Source: DASZGL01 sp035938875
GTDB taxonomy: Bacteria; Chloroflexota; Dormibacteria; Aeolococcales; Aeolococcaceae
DNA length: 29,519 bases
NCBI GenBank assembly: GCA_035938875.1
Contig: DASZGL010000122.1
Span: 1 to 29,519, forward strand
Reading direction: 5' to 3'
The notes beneath the pieces are model-generated. The model saw only the letters and a list, made by a program, of their open reading frames with translations. It made no database searches and was not told the DNA's origin. Below, piece after piece: positions 7,456-15,229 of this stretch; the stretch's first letter is position 1, and each line of letters begins with the position of its first letter. Position numbers and translations under genes: made by a program.

Positions 7456-7578
7456 GCTTGACCTTCAGGTGCGGGGGGTTCGCAATTGTTTCATTGATCG
7501 CCCGCAGACGCAAGGGGTTATCCAGAACCTGCCGGTATTGACAATAACCATGACGCGCAGTGCCATCCCAATTGGCGG
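7456..7578 (-). promoter_or_regulatory. A/T-richer intergenic region, weak promoter candidate
   Basis: This is one of the least GC-rich stretches of the window. On the minus strand it contains TTGCGT, a 17-bp spacer and AACAAT, which would give a leader of about 30 nt for the zinc-ribbon gene. A TTGACA also occurs on the plus strand (7539-7544), but no -10 box or plus-strand gene follows it. No hairpin terminator for the S9 peptidase gene is evident. Confidence 0.25.
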
Positions 7579-9441
7579 TCAGCTGTCGGTGCGCAACACC
7601 CTGTCAAGGAACTCGGCGACCCGAGGATAGGCGTCGAGACGATTGTTCAATCGCGCCAATCCGTGCCCCTCGTCGGGGTAGACGAGCAACTCGGTGGGTA
7701 TTCCCTTGCCGCTCAGCACACTATGCATCTGCTCCGCCTCGCCCAGGGGCACGCGGGGATCGTTGCTGCCGTGGATGATGAACAGCGGCGCGCGGATGTG
7801 ATGCACGTGGCTCAGCGGCGATGCCTCGAGAAGGAAATCCCGGTCCTCGTCGAGAAAGCCGTATTCGCGTTCCCGGATTCTCCGCCGCCAGGGTGCGGTG
7901 TTCTCCAGGAATGTGACCAGGCTGCTGATGCCGACGATGTCGACGCCCGCTGCCCAGAGCTCGGGCTGGAAGGCCAGCCCGGCGAGCACCATGTAGCCGC
8001 CGTAGGAGCCGCCGTAGAGGACCGCACGGCTGGCGTCAAGGCCCGCCGACGGCAGCCAGGCGTGCAGCGCGGCGAGGTCGCGCACCGAGTTGAGGCGAAG
8101 GCGGCGGTCGTCGAGATGGTGGAAGCGTTTGCCGTAGCCGGTGGAGCCGCGCACGTTCGGCGCCAGCACGGCATAGCCGCGGGCGACCAGGTACTGGATG
8201 ACCGGGTTGAAGGTGGGCGTGTGCTGCGACTCGGGGCCACCGTGGATGTGCACGACCACCGGGGGCTGCCGGTCCTGCGGGTGGATGGGGCGATAGAGGA
8301 AGGCGGGGATCGGTTCGCCGTCGAACGAGGGCACCCGGTGCAGCTCGGGTTCCACGCAACCCTCGACGGGCACGTCGCGCGGGCTGTTGGTGAGCCGTGA
8401 CCAGCCGCCGCCGTCGAGGTCCACCAGCCAGGCGTCGCCCGCCTCGGCGGCCGACTGGTGGGAGAGCACCAGGCGCGAGCCGTCACCCGAGAAGCGGGGG
8501 GGCGGTGCCGGGTAGCCGGTGCCGACCACCCCCGGTGAGGGGAGGCGCAAGCGCCGCAGCGGGCGCATCGAGCTCGCCTCGAACAGGTCGATGCGGCTGT
8601 AGCCGTCCTCGTTGCTCACCACCAGCGCCCGCCGGCCCTGGGGGTCGGTCCAGCAGTCGACGTCCCACGAGCTCTCGCCCAGGTACCGCCAGGTGTGCGT
8701 GGTCATCTCGTAGCGCGCCACCGCGGAGACGTCGCGGCCGGCGTCGGTGGCGAAGAGGAAGGCATCGCCTCCCTCGAGCCAGGCAGGCTCGCCGAAGAAG
8801 GCGTCGCCGTCGTGGGGGCTCACGTGGATGATCTCGCCGCCGACGAGGTCGCAGAGGAAGAGGTCGTTGTCCATGGTCAGCTCGGTGGGCTGGGACACGG
8901 CGACGAAGCGACCGTCGGGGGAGAAGCCCCCGGCATGGCACCAGCTGCCGCGATCGAAGACGCAGCGCTCCTCACCGCTGCGCAGGTCACGGACGTAGAT
9001 GTCGAAGTCGACGCCGTTGCGCCGGTTGGACGCGTAGCTGATCAGCGAGCCGTCCCGGCTGATGCCGCCGAGGAGATGGATGTGGTCGGGGTCGACCACC
9101 AAGGGTCGCAGCGCGCCTCGGGGCTCGGTGAGGAGGTGAAGCTGATGGCGCTCGTTGCCGCCATGGTCGACCGAGACGATGACGTCGCCGGATCCGGGCA
9201 ACAGACGGCCGGTGCAGGGGTCGTCGAGGTCGGTCAGCTGGACCATCTCGTGCCCGGCGGCGGTGGACACCTTGTACAGCTGCATGGTGCCGCTGAGGTT
9301 GGACACCACCAGCGCAGTGCCGCCGTCGCCGGAAAGGTCGACGGCGAAGGTGGAGCGGACCTCGAGGAAATCGCGGAGCAGCTCGGTCGGGCCGGCTGCG
9401 GGCAGCGGTTGCCGGCCCGAAGCCGCGTCGATGCCGGCCAT
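7579..9441 (-). CDS. S9 family peptidase (acylaminoacyl / prolyl oligopeptidase type)
   Basis: This 620-residue serine peptidase has an N-terminal beta-propeller (about 30-360) and a C-terminal alpha/beta-hydrolase domain. Propeller blades show WD-like S-x-D-G repeats such as GGISRDGSLISYASNR and GGFSPDGRFVAVSQP. The catalytic triad is visible as S479 in GGSYGGYM, D561 in HGSNDPRVP and H593 in PDEGHG. HIHGGPESQ (399-406) supplies the oxyanion region. These features match the S9C acylaminoacyl-peptidase/dipeptidyl-peptidase branch. No signal peptide is seen, so it is probably cytoplasmic and degrades short peptides. The ATG at 9441-9439 overlaps the stop of the LCP gene by one base (TGATG). 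The much longer open frame upstream is a shadow of that gene. Confidence 0.92.
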   Translation of the reverse strand: MAGIDAASGRQPLPAAGPTELLRDFLEVRSTFAVDLSGDGGTALVVSNLSGTMQLYKVSTAAGHEMVQLTDLDDPCTGRLLPGSGDVIVSVDHGGNERHQLHLLTEPRGALRPLVVDPDHIHLLGGISRDGSLISYASNRRNGVDFDIYVRDLRSGEERCVFDRGSWCHAGGFSPDGRFVAVSQPTELTMDNDLFLCDLVGGEIIHVSPHDGDAFFGEPAWLEGGDAFLFATDAGRDVSAVARYEMTTHTWRYLGESSWDVDCWTDPQGRRALVVSNEDGYSRIDLFEASSMRPLRRLRLPSPGVVGTGYPAPPPRFSGDGSRLVLSHQSAAEAGDAWLVDLDGGGWSRLTNSPRDVPVEGCVEPELHRVPSFDGEPIPAFLYRPIHPQDRQPPVVVHIHGGPESQHTPTFNPVIQYLVARGYAVLAPNVRGSTGYGKRFHHLDDRRLRLNSVRDLAALHAWLPSAGLDASRAVLYGGSYGGYMVLAGLAFQPELWAAGVDIVGISSLVTFLENTAPWRRRIREREYGFLDEDRDFLLEASPLSHVHHIRAPLFIIHGSNDPRVPLGEAEQMHSVLSGKGIPTELLVYPDEGHGLARLNNRLDAYPRVAEFLDRVLRTDS

Positions 9442-10961
9442 CAGGCGGCGCGGTAGTACGGCGCCGGCGGGGTGTTGAAGCTGTGCTCCTCGTCCTGTCC
9501 GATGACCAGGGTCACGACCCTGGGAGCCGGCGGTGCCGGCTTCGCCGTCGCCCCCGGCGGCGAGGTCGACGAGGCGGCTTTGGCCGCGGTCACCAGGGGC
9601 GTCCCGGTGGCGAAGTAGCCGGCCAGCCAGCTCGCCGTGGCGGTCCCCTTGCCGCCGCTGCCGTCGAGCACCTTGGTCGTCGCCGACACCGGCTGCGTTC
9701 CTCCGTCGCTGGCGTTGAAGCCGAGCTGCTGGAGCATCGAGGCCCAGCGAGCTGAGGCGCCGTCGTTGCCGCTGGCGTTGACCACGCTGACGGCCGTCTT
9801 CTCGCGCAGTGCAGTGGGGTCGGGGATGACATTCGCCATGTAGTGCTGCACCGACTTGTACGTGGGGTCGTGGGCGAAGAGGACGTAGGCACCGCAGTTG
9901 GCGGGCCATCCGCAGGGATAGAGGAAGTTGGTGTAGTCGATGACCACGTGCTCGATGGCTGTGCTGTCGACGCCCTTGATCGCGCTGTACAGCGCCTCGG
10001 CATCGCCCAGGGTCATGTCGGTGACCACGTGGTCGCCGAGGGCGCTGAGGACCGCGGGCAGTCTCGTCAGGCCGCCGAGGCCGACGACCTTCTCCTTGAC
10101 GGCGGCGATGACCAGCTGCTGGCGGCGTGATCGCGCGAAGTCGGTGCCCTCGTTGAGGTCCGTGGACTTGCGCGAACGCGCGAACTTCAGCGCCCTCGCC
10201 CCATCCATGTGCTGAGGGCCGGCATCGAAATGGATTGTGGTGACAGCACAATCACCCTGGTCACACTCGCCGTGCGGATACTCGGTGTCGGTGAAGGTGT
10301 GCTCGACGTTGATGTCGACACCTCCGACGGCGTCGACGGCGTACTCGAATGCGTGGAAGTCGAGTCCGATGAAGTGGTCGATGTGGATGCCGAGCAGGTG
10401 ATCGAGGGTGTCGTTGGCGAGGCGGCCGGGACCGAACTCACCCTTGTAGATGTCACCCCGGTTGGGAAAGACCTCCTCGGCGGCGTCGGCATACGCCTCG
10501 TTGACGCGGGTGTACTGCGTGTGTCCGTTGCCCAGGTCGATGGGCACGTACCAGTCGCGGGGCACGCTCACCTCGGCGATCTGCGCGCTCCCGTCGCTGC
10601 GCGGCTGGATGACGACGAGAAGAATCGTGTCGGTGAGGAACGCGCCGTCATGGCCGCTACCGCCGTATCCGTAGATGGCGACGGTGATCCGCTGCAGATC
10701 GTGCACCGCGGTGCCGACGCTCGACCCGCCACCTCCGGCGACGACGTCGTGGATGACCGAGAGAGGGTTCTGATGGGTGATCTTGCCGATGCGTGCAGCG
10801 ATGATCCACACGTATCCGGTGACGGCGAAGACCACGACGAGCACCGCCGCGACCACTGTCCTGCGGCGTGTCAGCCACGCGGGGAGGCGTGAACGGCCAA
10901 CGACGGTGCCGGGCTGAGTGACTGCTACTGACGCGGCGCGCCGTGCGGCCCGACGGTTCAT
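9441..10961 (-). CDS. LytR-CpsA-Psr (LCP) family protein with C-terminal LytR_C domain
   Basis: LCP proteins transfer undecaprenyl-linked glycopolymers to peptidoglycan outside the cell. This 506-residue protein has a basic cytoplasmic N terminus and one transmembrane helix (about 34-54). An extracellular LCP domain follows (about 90-295), with the conserved D111 (LTDTILL), R135 (VSVPRDW), N154 region (TRVNEAYA) and the arginine cluster FARSRKSTDLNEGTDFARSR (260-279). A LytR_C module follows at about 390-455 (VSVVNASGNDG) and the end is Pro/Ala-rich. GECDQGDC (231-238) and a later cysteine pair in YPCGWPANCG may form disulfides. The start is ATG 10961; the 123 bp upstream holds only a distant TAGCCT hexamer (11056-11061). 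It is followed by the S9 peptidase with a TGATG junction. Confidence 0.92.
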   Translation of the reverse strand: MNRRAARRAASVAVTQPGTVVGRSRLPAWLTRRRTVVAAVLVVVFAVTGYVWIIAARIGKITHQNPLSVIHDVVAGGGGSSVGTAVHDLQRITVAIYGYGGSGHDGAFLTDTILLVVIQPRSDGSAQIAEVSVPRDWYVPIDLGNGHTQYTRVNEAYADAAEEVFPNRGDIYKGEFGPGRLANDTLDHLLGIHIDHFIGLDFHAFEYAVDAVGGVDINVEHTFTDTEYPHGECDQGDCAVTTIHFDAGPQHMDGARALKFARSRKSTDLNEGTDFARSRRQQLVIAAVKEKVVGLGGLTRLPAVLSALGDHVVTDMTLGDAEALYSAIKGVDSTAIEHVVIDYTNFLYPCGWPANCGAYVLFAHDPTYKSVQHYMANVIPDPTALREKTAVSVVNASGNDGASARWASMLQQLGFNASDGGTQPVSATTKVLDGSGGKGTATASWLAGYFATGTPLVTAAKAASSTSPPGATAKPAPPAPRVVTLVIGQDEEHSFNTPPAPYYRAA

Positions 10962-11084
10962 CGGGCGACCGCCTCGCCGCAGCCTGAGGGGGCTGGGGAT
11001 GACAGGGCTCCTCTCGGACGCCGGGCCGCACGGCTCCGGCGCTTCGACCGGCGCGAGGCTACCAGACCCGGGCTTGCGAAAGGC

Positions 11085-11825
11085 TTAACGCGCTCCCCGG
11101 CCCATGCTGCGATAACGCTTGACGCTGGCCACAACGACGATGACCAGGCTCACGATGGTCAGGTAGAGCCCGTACCTGGACACGGTCTCAGCGACGCTCA
11201 CGCCCCTGTCGCCAAGCCGCCATCCCAGGGTGATGAGGAAGGCGATCCAGGCCAGTGTGCCCAGCAGATCGGCGGCGATGAACAGCGTGAAACGCATCCG
11301 CGTCTCGCCGGCGAAGAAGTAGAAGATCGCGCTCGGAGCCGGGAGGAAGTACGCGAACAGAATGGTCCACACCCCCCAGCGGGCAAAGAACCGCTCGACG
11401 CGCGCGATGCGCCGGCGCCAGCGCGGGTCGTTGGCGGCGAGGTAGCCGGCCAGTCTCTTGCCGTAGCGGCGTCCCGCCCAGTAGTAGAAGGGGTCGGACC
11501 ACATCAGCACGACGATGGGTGCGATCGCCGCCTGCCAGAGGGCGATGCGGCCCTGCTCGGCAAACGACCCCGTGGCGATGATCGCCGCGATGCTGCCCCT
11601 GATTGCAGAGAGCAGCAGCGGGTGGGTGCCCACGAGCAGGGGGGTGAGCGGCCCTCCGAAGAGGGCGTAGAGGTCGGCGACCAGGATCGGGCCGATGCAG
11701 GCGACGTCCGCGCCGCTGATCTCGATCTCGGGGGGACCGCCATGAGCCGGCTGCGCCTGCGCTGCGTCGCCTGGTGGAGGGGCGCCCGTCGCCGCGGTGG
11801 CAGGCGGATCCTCGAGCGCGTCCAT
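11085..11825 (-). CDS. DedA/VTT-family-like membrane protein lacking the conserved arginines
   Basis: This 246-residue protein has a polar, Pro/Ala-rich N terminus of about 40 residues and then five or so hydrophobic segments. The DedA-type (VTT, formerly SNARE-associated) motif DPFYYWAGRRYGKRL occurs around 110-125, and the re-entrant-loop equivalent FAYFLPAPSAIFYFFAG around 158-174. In canonical DedA proteins this second motif carries two essential arginines (R-F-x-P-x-x-R); here they appear as Y and S. DedA proteins are flippases or transporters of undecaprenyl phosphate and phospholipids, so this may be a divergent or altered member. The ATG at 11825 follows a GACAAT hexamer 8 nt upstream. 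The gene is divergent from the aldehyde dehydrogenase and downstream of nothing on its strand. Confidence 0.8.
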   Translation of the reverse strand: MDALEDPPATAATGAPPPGDAAQAQPAHGGPPEIEISGADVACIGPILVADLYALFGGPLTPLLVGTHPLLLSAIRGSIAAIIATGSFAEQGRIALWQAAIAPIVVLMWSDPFYYWAGRRYGKRLAGYLAANDPRWRRRIARVERFFARWGVWTILFAYFLPAPSAIFYFFAGETRMRFTLFIAADLLGTLAWIAFLITLGWRLGDRGVSVAETVSRYGLYLTIVSLVIVVVASVKRYRSMGRGAR

Positions 11826-11913
11826 CGCCGGCCATTGTCATCGACGCGGCTTGCTGGCGCGCCCGGACTCTCCTGCGGCGGCTGGCGGCTTCGACGTTCG
11901 ACGTACGGCGCCG

Positions 11914-11919
11914 TAGCAT
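11914..11919 (+). promoter_or_regulatory. Possible -10 element for the aldehyde dehydrogenase gene
   Basis: TAGCAT ends 6 nt before the GTG start, which is exact leaderless spacing. TTCGAC at 11890-11895 is a possible -35 box with an 18-bp spacer. No Shine-Dalgarno is needed or seen. Confidence 0.45.
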
Positions 11920-11925
11920 GGAGCC

Positions 11926-13365
11926 GTGGCCACTCAGACGCGCAGCCTTCGCTCAGTCGATCCTTCCACGGGCGAGATGGTGGAGGAGTTCGCGGTCATG
12001 CACGCCGGGCAGATCGACGCCGCGCTCGGTGCCGCGGCTTCGGCGTTCTCGCGCTGGCACGCCACGCCGGTGAGCGACCGTGCTGCGCGACTGCGCGACG
12101 CCGGGGCCGTCCTTCGCCGGCGCAGAGATGAGCTGGCGGCGACGATCACCAGGGAGATGGGCAAGACCATCGTCGAGGCCGAGGCCGAGGTCGAGAAGTG
12201 CGCCTTCTGCTGCGACTACTACGCGGACAACGCGGCGCGGTTCCTCGCCGACGAAGCCTTCCCCAGTGATTCCGCGCGGAGCTTCGTCGCCTACGCGCCC
12301 ATAGGCCCGGTGCTCGCCATCATGCCTTGGAACTTCCCACTGTGGCAGGCGTTTCGCGCGCTGGTTCCGGCGCTCTGCGCAGGCAACGTGATGCTCCTCA
12401 AGCACGCCGGCAACGTGTCGCGCTGCGCGATCAATATCGAGTCGGTGCTCAGCGAGGCTGGGTTACCCAGTGGCGTCTTCACGACGCTGCTCATCGACGG
12501 CCCTTCGGCGTCGGAGCTCGTCGCCGACCCGCGCATCCGCGGCGTCACCCTCACCGGCAGCGACGCAACCGGAGCGCGCGTCGCAGGACTGGCCGGCGAA
12601 CACCTGAAGAAGACTGTTCTCGAGCTCGGCGGCAGTGACGCGTACATCGTCCTCGAGGACGCCGACCTCGGCCCCGCCGCCAGCACCGCGGTGCGCTCGC
12701 GGTTCCAGAACGCCGGACAGAGCTGCATCTCCGCCAAGCGCTTCATCGTCGTCGCCTCGGTCGCCGAGGAGTTCGAGGAACGCATGGTCGCGGAGACAAC
12801 CCGGCTGCGCGTCGGCGAACCCCGCAGCCGAGAGACTCAGATGGGGCCGCTGGCACGCGAGGACCTACGCGCCGAGCTGGAGCGCCAGCTCGCCGAGTCG
12901 GTGAGCGCCGGCGCCGAGGTGCGCACCGGCGGTCGCAGGCGCGGTGAGCGTGGCTGGTTCTTCGAACCCACAGTTCTTACCGGCTGCACGCCGGAGATGA
13001 CCGTGTTTCGCGAGGAGACGTTCGGCCCGCTGGCGGCGGTGATGCGCGTGGCCAACGACGAGCACGCGGTCGACGTCGCCAACGCGTCCGTGTACGGACT
13101 TGGCGGCAACATCTGGACGCGCGACATCGACCGAGGCACAGATCTCGCCCGGCGGCTCGACACGGGTGGTGTCTTCATCAACGGCATGACCCATTCCGAC
13201 CCGCGTCTGCCATTCGGCGGGGTGAAGCGCAGCGGTTACGGGCGCGAACTGTCGAGCGTCGGCATCCGCGAATTCACCAATGTGCAGACGATCTGGATGC
13301 CGGACGGTGGTGCCGCTGGGTCGACCCCCGGCGCAGCCGCATCCGGCACACCGGGGGTCGAGTGA
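11926..13365 (+). CDS. NAD(P)-dependent aldehyde dehydrogenase (succinate-semialdehyde dehydrogenase type)
   Basis: This is a 479-residue ALDH-superfamily enzyme. Key residues are N136 in MPWNFPLW, the cofactor-binding K159 in LLKHAGN, the general base E233 in LELGGSDAYIVLEDAD and the nucleophile C267 in NAGQSCISAKR. The C-terminal FGGVKRSGYGREL completes the fold. FGGVKRSGYGREL and NAGQSCISAKRF are typical of the short succinate-semialdehyde dehydrogenase (GabD/Sad, GabD1) subfamily; the true aldehyde is not certain. The last 14 or so residues are a low-complexity Gly/Ala/Pro/Thr tail whose DNA forms an 11-bp stem-loop. The start is GTG 11926, supported by the leaderless -10 element. No GABA aminotransferase is adjacent. 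Confidence 0.92.
   Translation: MATQTRSLRSVDPSTGEMVEEFAVMHAGQIDAALGAAASAFSRWHATPVSDRAARLRDAGAVLRRRRDELAATITREMGKTIVEAEAEVEKCAFCCDYYADNAARFLADEAFPSDSARSFVAYAPIGPVLAIMPWNFPLWQAFRALVPALCAGNVMLLKHAGNVSRCAINIESVLSEAGLPSGVFTTLLIDGPSASELVADPRIRGVTLTGSDATGARVAGLAGEHLKKTVLELGGSDAYIVLEDADLGPAASTAVRSRFQNAGQSCISAKRFIVVASVAEEFEERMVAETTRLRVGEPRSRETQMGPLAREDLRAELERQLAESVSAGAEVRTGGRRRGERGWFFEPTVLTGCTPEMTVFREETFGPLAAVMRVANDEHAVDVANASVYGLGGNIWTRDIDRGTDLARRLDTGGVFINGMTHSDPRLPFGGVKRSGYGRELSSVGIREFTNVQTIWMPDGGAAGSTPGAAASGTPGVE
13321..13361 (+). repeat. 11-bp perfect inverted repeat in the 3' end of the aldehyde dehydrogenase gene
   Basis: TCGACCCCCGG (13321-13331) pairs perfectly with CCGGGGGTCGA (13351-13361) around a 19-nt loop. 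It lies entirely inside the last codons, in the non-conserved tail. It may work as the first part of a tandem terminator together with the hairpin at the stop codon. Confidence 0.55.
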
Positions 13366-13388
13366 GCTGAGCTGAGCTCAGTTCAGCT
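13365..13388. terminator. Inverted repeat between convergent aldehyde dehydrogenase and ester-cyclase genes
   Basis: Twelve-base arms (13365-13376 and 13377-13388) match at 11 of 12 positions; the exception is a G:U wobble in the plus-strand RNA. The repeat spans the 17 bp between the two facing stop codons. No U-tract is present, so this would be a U-less bidirectional terminator. Confidence 0.55.
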
Positions 13389-13823
13389 GGTGGCGGCGCC
13401 CGCCGCGGCTGGCACCAGGCCGAGCTGCTCCATCAGGTCCATGCGGTCGAAGAGCAGACGCCCTTTGGCCACTTTGTCGCCGCGCAGTTCGAAGACCTGG
13501 ATGTACTCGCCCGAGACGGACTTATTGGTCGGCGGGATGTCACCCATCGGCGTGTGGAAGACGCCGGTCTGGGTACCGGTGAAGGTCCCCTCGATGATTC
13601 CCACCGTCCCTGCGTCGTGGACCGCTCTTGCAGTGAGCTTGGAGTCCGGGAAGGCCTCCTGCCAGTTCTTGTTGAACTGAACGAGCTCCGACTTGCCCCT
13701 GATGGTCATGTTGCCGGTCACGGCGACCTCGATGTCGTCGGTGACGTCGGCCACCACCAGCGCGTCATCGCGCGTGTTGTACGCCCTGATGTCACGGTCC
13801 GCGATGTCCCTGATCGTCCCCAT
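13383..13823 (-). CDS. SnoaL-like ester cyclase / NTF2-fold protein
   Basis: This 146-residue protein has the SnoaL-like alpha+beta barrel pattern of the ester cyclase family. An N-terminal helix (IADRDIRAYNTRD) leads into TDDIEVAVTGNMTIRGKSEL, then NKNWQEAFPDSKLTARAVHD, IIEGTFTGTQTGVF and the closing strands GEYIQVFELRGDKVAKGRLL. The family includes polyketide cyclases, but many members are uncharacterised, so no substrate is proposed. ATG 13823 is preferred over an upstream in-frame start because AGGAGG lies 7 nt before it, one of the strongest ribosome-binding sites in the window. A hairpin and a TAGCGT hexamer (13865-13870) lie in its leader, downstream of the NDH-2 gene. Confidence 0.82.
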   Translation of the reverse strand: MGTIRDIADRDIRAYNTRDDALVVADVTDDIEVAVTGNMTIRGKSELVQFNKNWQEAFPDSKLTARAVHDAGTVGIIEGTFTGTQTGVFHTPMGDIPPTNKSVSGEYIQVFELRGDKVAKGRLLFDRMDLMEQLGLVPAAAGAATS

Positions 13824-13841
13824 ACTGCACCCTCCTGTGTG

Positions 13842-13862
13842 CTCTGCCGGCTGCCGGCAGAG
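13842..13862 (-). terminator. 9-bp hairpin between NDH-2 and ester-cyclase genes
   Basis: CTCTGCCGG (13842-13850) and CCGGCAGAG (13854-13862) form a perfect stem with a 3-nt loop. On the minus strand it lies 42 nt after the NDH-2 stop and 18 nt before the ester-cyclase ATG. It may end the long redox operon or form a 5' hairpin on the ester-cyclase mRNA. No U-tract follows. Confidence 0.45.
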
Positions 13863-13904
13863 GCACGCTAGCACCGCCGCACAGCGGGTACAAGGCCCTC
13901 GCGG

Positions 13905-15227
13905 CTAATGCTTTGTGACAGCGTCTTCGACATGTTCGGGCGTGCGTACAGACGTTTTGCCTGGTGGCTTTGCACGGTCCGACGGGCTCGCAATCAGGCG
14001 CACCGGACGGTTGTAGAAGAAGTAGTCGAAACCCCAGTTGAGCAGCGCCGCCAGTTTGCTGCGAAAACCGACCAACAGGATGAGGTGCAGGCCCAGCCAC
14101 ATCACCCAGCCGACGAACCCGGTGAATGACAGCGGACCAACCTGTGCCACCGCCGAGTTACGGCCGATCGTCGCCATGGTGCCCTTGTCGCGGTAGACGA
14201 AGGGCGTTGCCGGCTCGCCGCGAAGCGCCGCAGCGATGCAGGCGGCGGCGTGCTTGCCCTGCTGCATGGCCACCGGCGCCAGCTGGGGCAGCGGGGCACC
14301 GCGAAACTCGAGACGGGCCAGATCCCCGATGACGAACACCTCGGGGTGTCCGGGAAGCTGCGTCGTCGGCGTCACCGCGATCTGCCCGCCGCGAGTCGTC
14401 GCGACGCCGAGCATGCCGGCGACGGCGCTGCCCCGGACCCCGGCGCTCCAGACGATCGTCGCTGCGGCGATCTCCTCACCGCCGTCGAGGACGACGGCGT
14501 CGTCGCGCGCTTCGCCAACAGTGACGCCGAGACGCAGCTCGACACCCTTTCGCTTCAGGGTGCGTATCGCGGCGCGCTGCAGCCGTGGCGCAAACGCGGT
14601 GAGCACGCTCTGCTGCCCCTCGACGAGGACCATGCGGACCTCACCCATGTCGAGGCGGGGAAAGTCCTTGCGCAGCACCAGGTGGACCAGCTCGCTGAAG
14701 GCGCCCGCGAGCTCGACGCCGGTCGGCCCTCCACCGACCAGCACGACGGTGAGGAGGCGGCGGCGTTCGCCGGCGTCGGCGGTCGCCGCCGCGCGCTCGA
14801 ACGTTGTCAGCAGGTGGTTGCGCAGCGCGAGGGCGTCGCCCAGCGATTTGAGCGGAAAGGCTCGCTCCTCGACGCCGCTGATGCCGTAGTAGTTGGTGAC
14901 ACCACCGGCAGCAACGATGAGATGGTCGTACTCCAGCTCCCCCGTCGAGGTGAGCACCCGACGCGACGCCACGTCGACGCCATCGACGGTGGCCAGGCGG
15001 AAGTCGACGTTGTCGCGGCGCCGGATGGCGGCACGAACCGGGTAGGCGATCTCCGAGGGATCGAGCAGCGAGGAGGCGACCTGGTAGAGGAGGGGCTGGA
15101 AGAGATGGAAGTTGTGCTGGTCGACCAGGGTCACGTCCACCGCGACCTTGCCCAGCGCCCGTGCCGCGGCCAGGCCGCCGAAGCCGGCGCCGATGATGAC
15201 CACGCGCGGGCGCACGCCTTCGGTCAT
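13905..15227 (-). CDS. ndh: Type II NADH:quinone oxidoreductase (NDH-2)
   Basis: This single-subunit, non-proton-pumping enzyme oxidises NADH and reduces membrane quinone. The 440-residue protein has the FAD motif VVIIGAGFGGLAAARAL (9-25), HNFHLFQPLLYQVA after it, and the NADH-binding VVLVGGGPTGVELAGAFSEL. The quinone-site region LPQLAPVAMQQGKHAA is also conserved. The C-terminal segment GWVMWLGLHLILLVGF, followed by a basic amphipathic stretch, is the usual membrane anchor. ATG 15227 lies 2 bp after the stop of the small acyl-CoA dehydrogenase subunit. The far longer open frame upstream is a shadow. Its place after glcDEF and the acyl-CoA dehydrogenases makes it the third quinone-directed electron source of the cluster. 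Confidence 0.93.
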   Translation of the reverse strand: MTEGVRPRVVIIGAGFGGLAAARALGKVAVDVTLVDQHNFHLFQPLLYQVASSLLDPSEIAYPVRAAIRRRDNVDFRLATVDGVDVASRRVLTSTGELEYDHLIVAAGGVTNYYGISGVEERAFPLKSLGDALALRNHLLTTFERAAATADAGERRRLLTVVLVGGGPTGVELAGAFSELVHLVLRKDFPRLDMGEVRMVLVEGQQSVLTAFAPRLQRAAIRTLKRKGVELRLGVTVGEARDDAVVLDGGEEIAAATIVWSAGVRGSAVAGMLGVATTRGGQIAVTPTTQLPGHPEVFVIGDLARLEFRGAPLPQLAPVAMQQGKHAAACIAAALRGEPATPFVYRDKGTMATIGRNSAVAQVGPLSFTGFVGWVMWLGLHLILLVGFRSKLAALLNWGFDYFFYNRPVRLIASPSDRAKPPGKTSVRTPEHVEDAVTKH

Positions 15228-15229
15228 GG

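Noticed and set aside
7539..7544. Perfect TTGACA box on the plus strand
   Set aside because: No -10 hexamer follows at 16-18 bp and no plus-strand gene lies downstream.
7579..10251. Single 890-codon frame suggesting an LCP-region/S9 peptidase fusion
   Set aside because: The N-terminal 270 residues are an out-of-frame reading of the LCP gene; the real peptidase starts at ATG 9441 with a TGATG junction.
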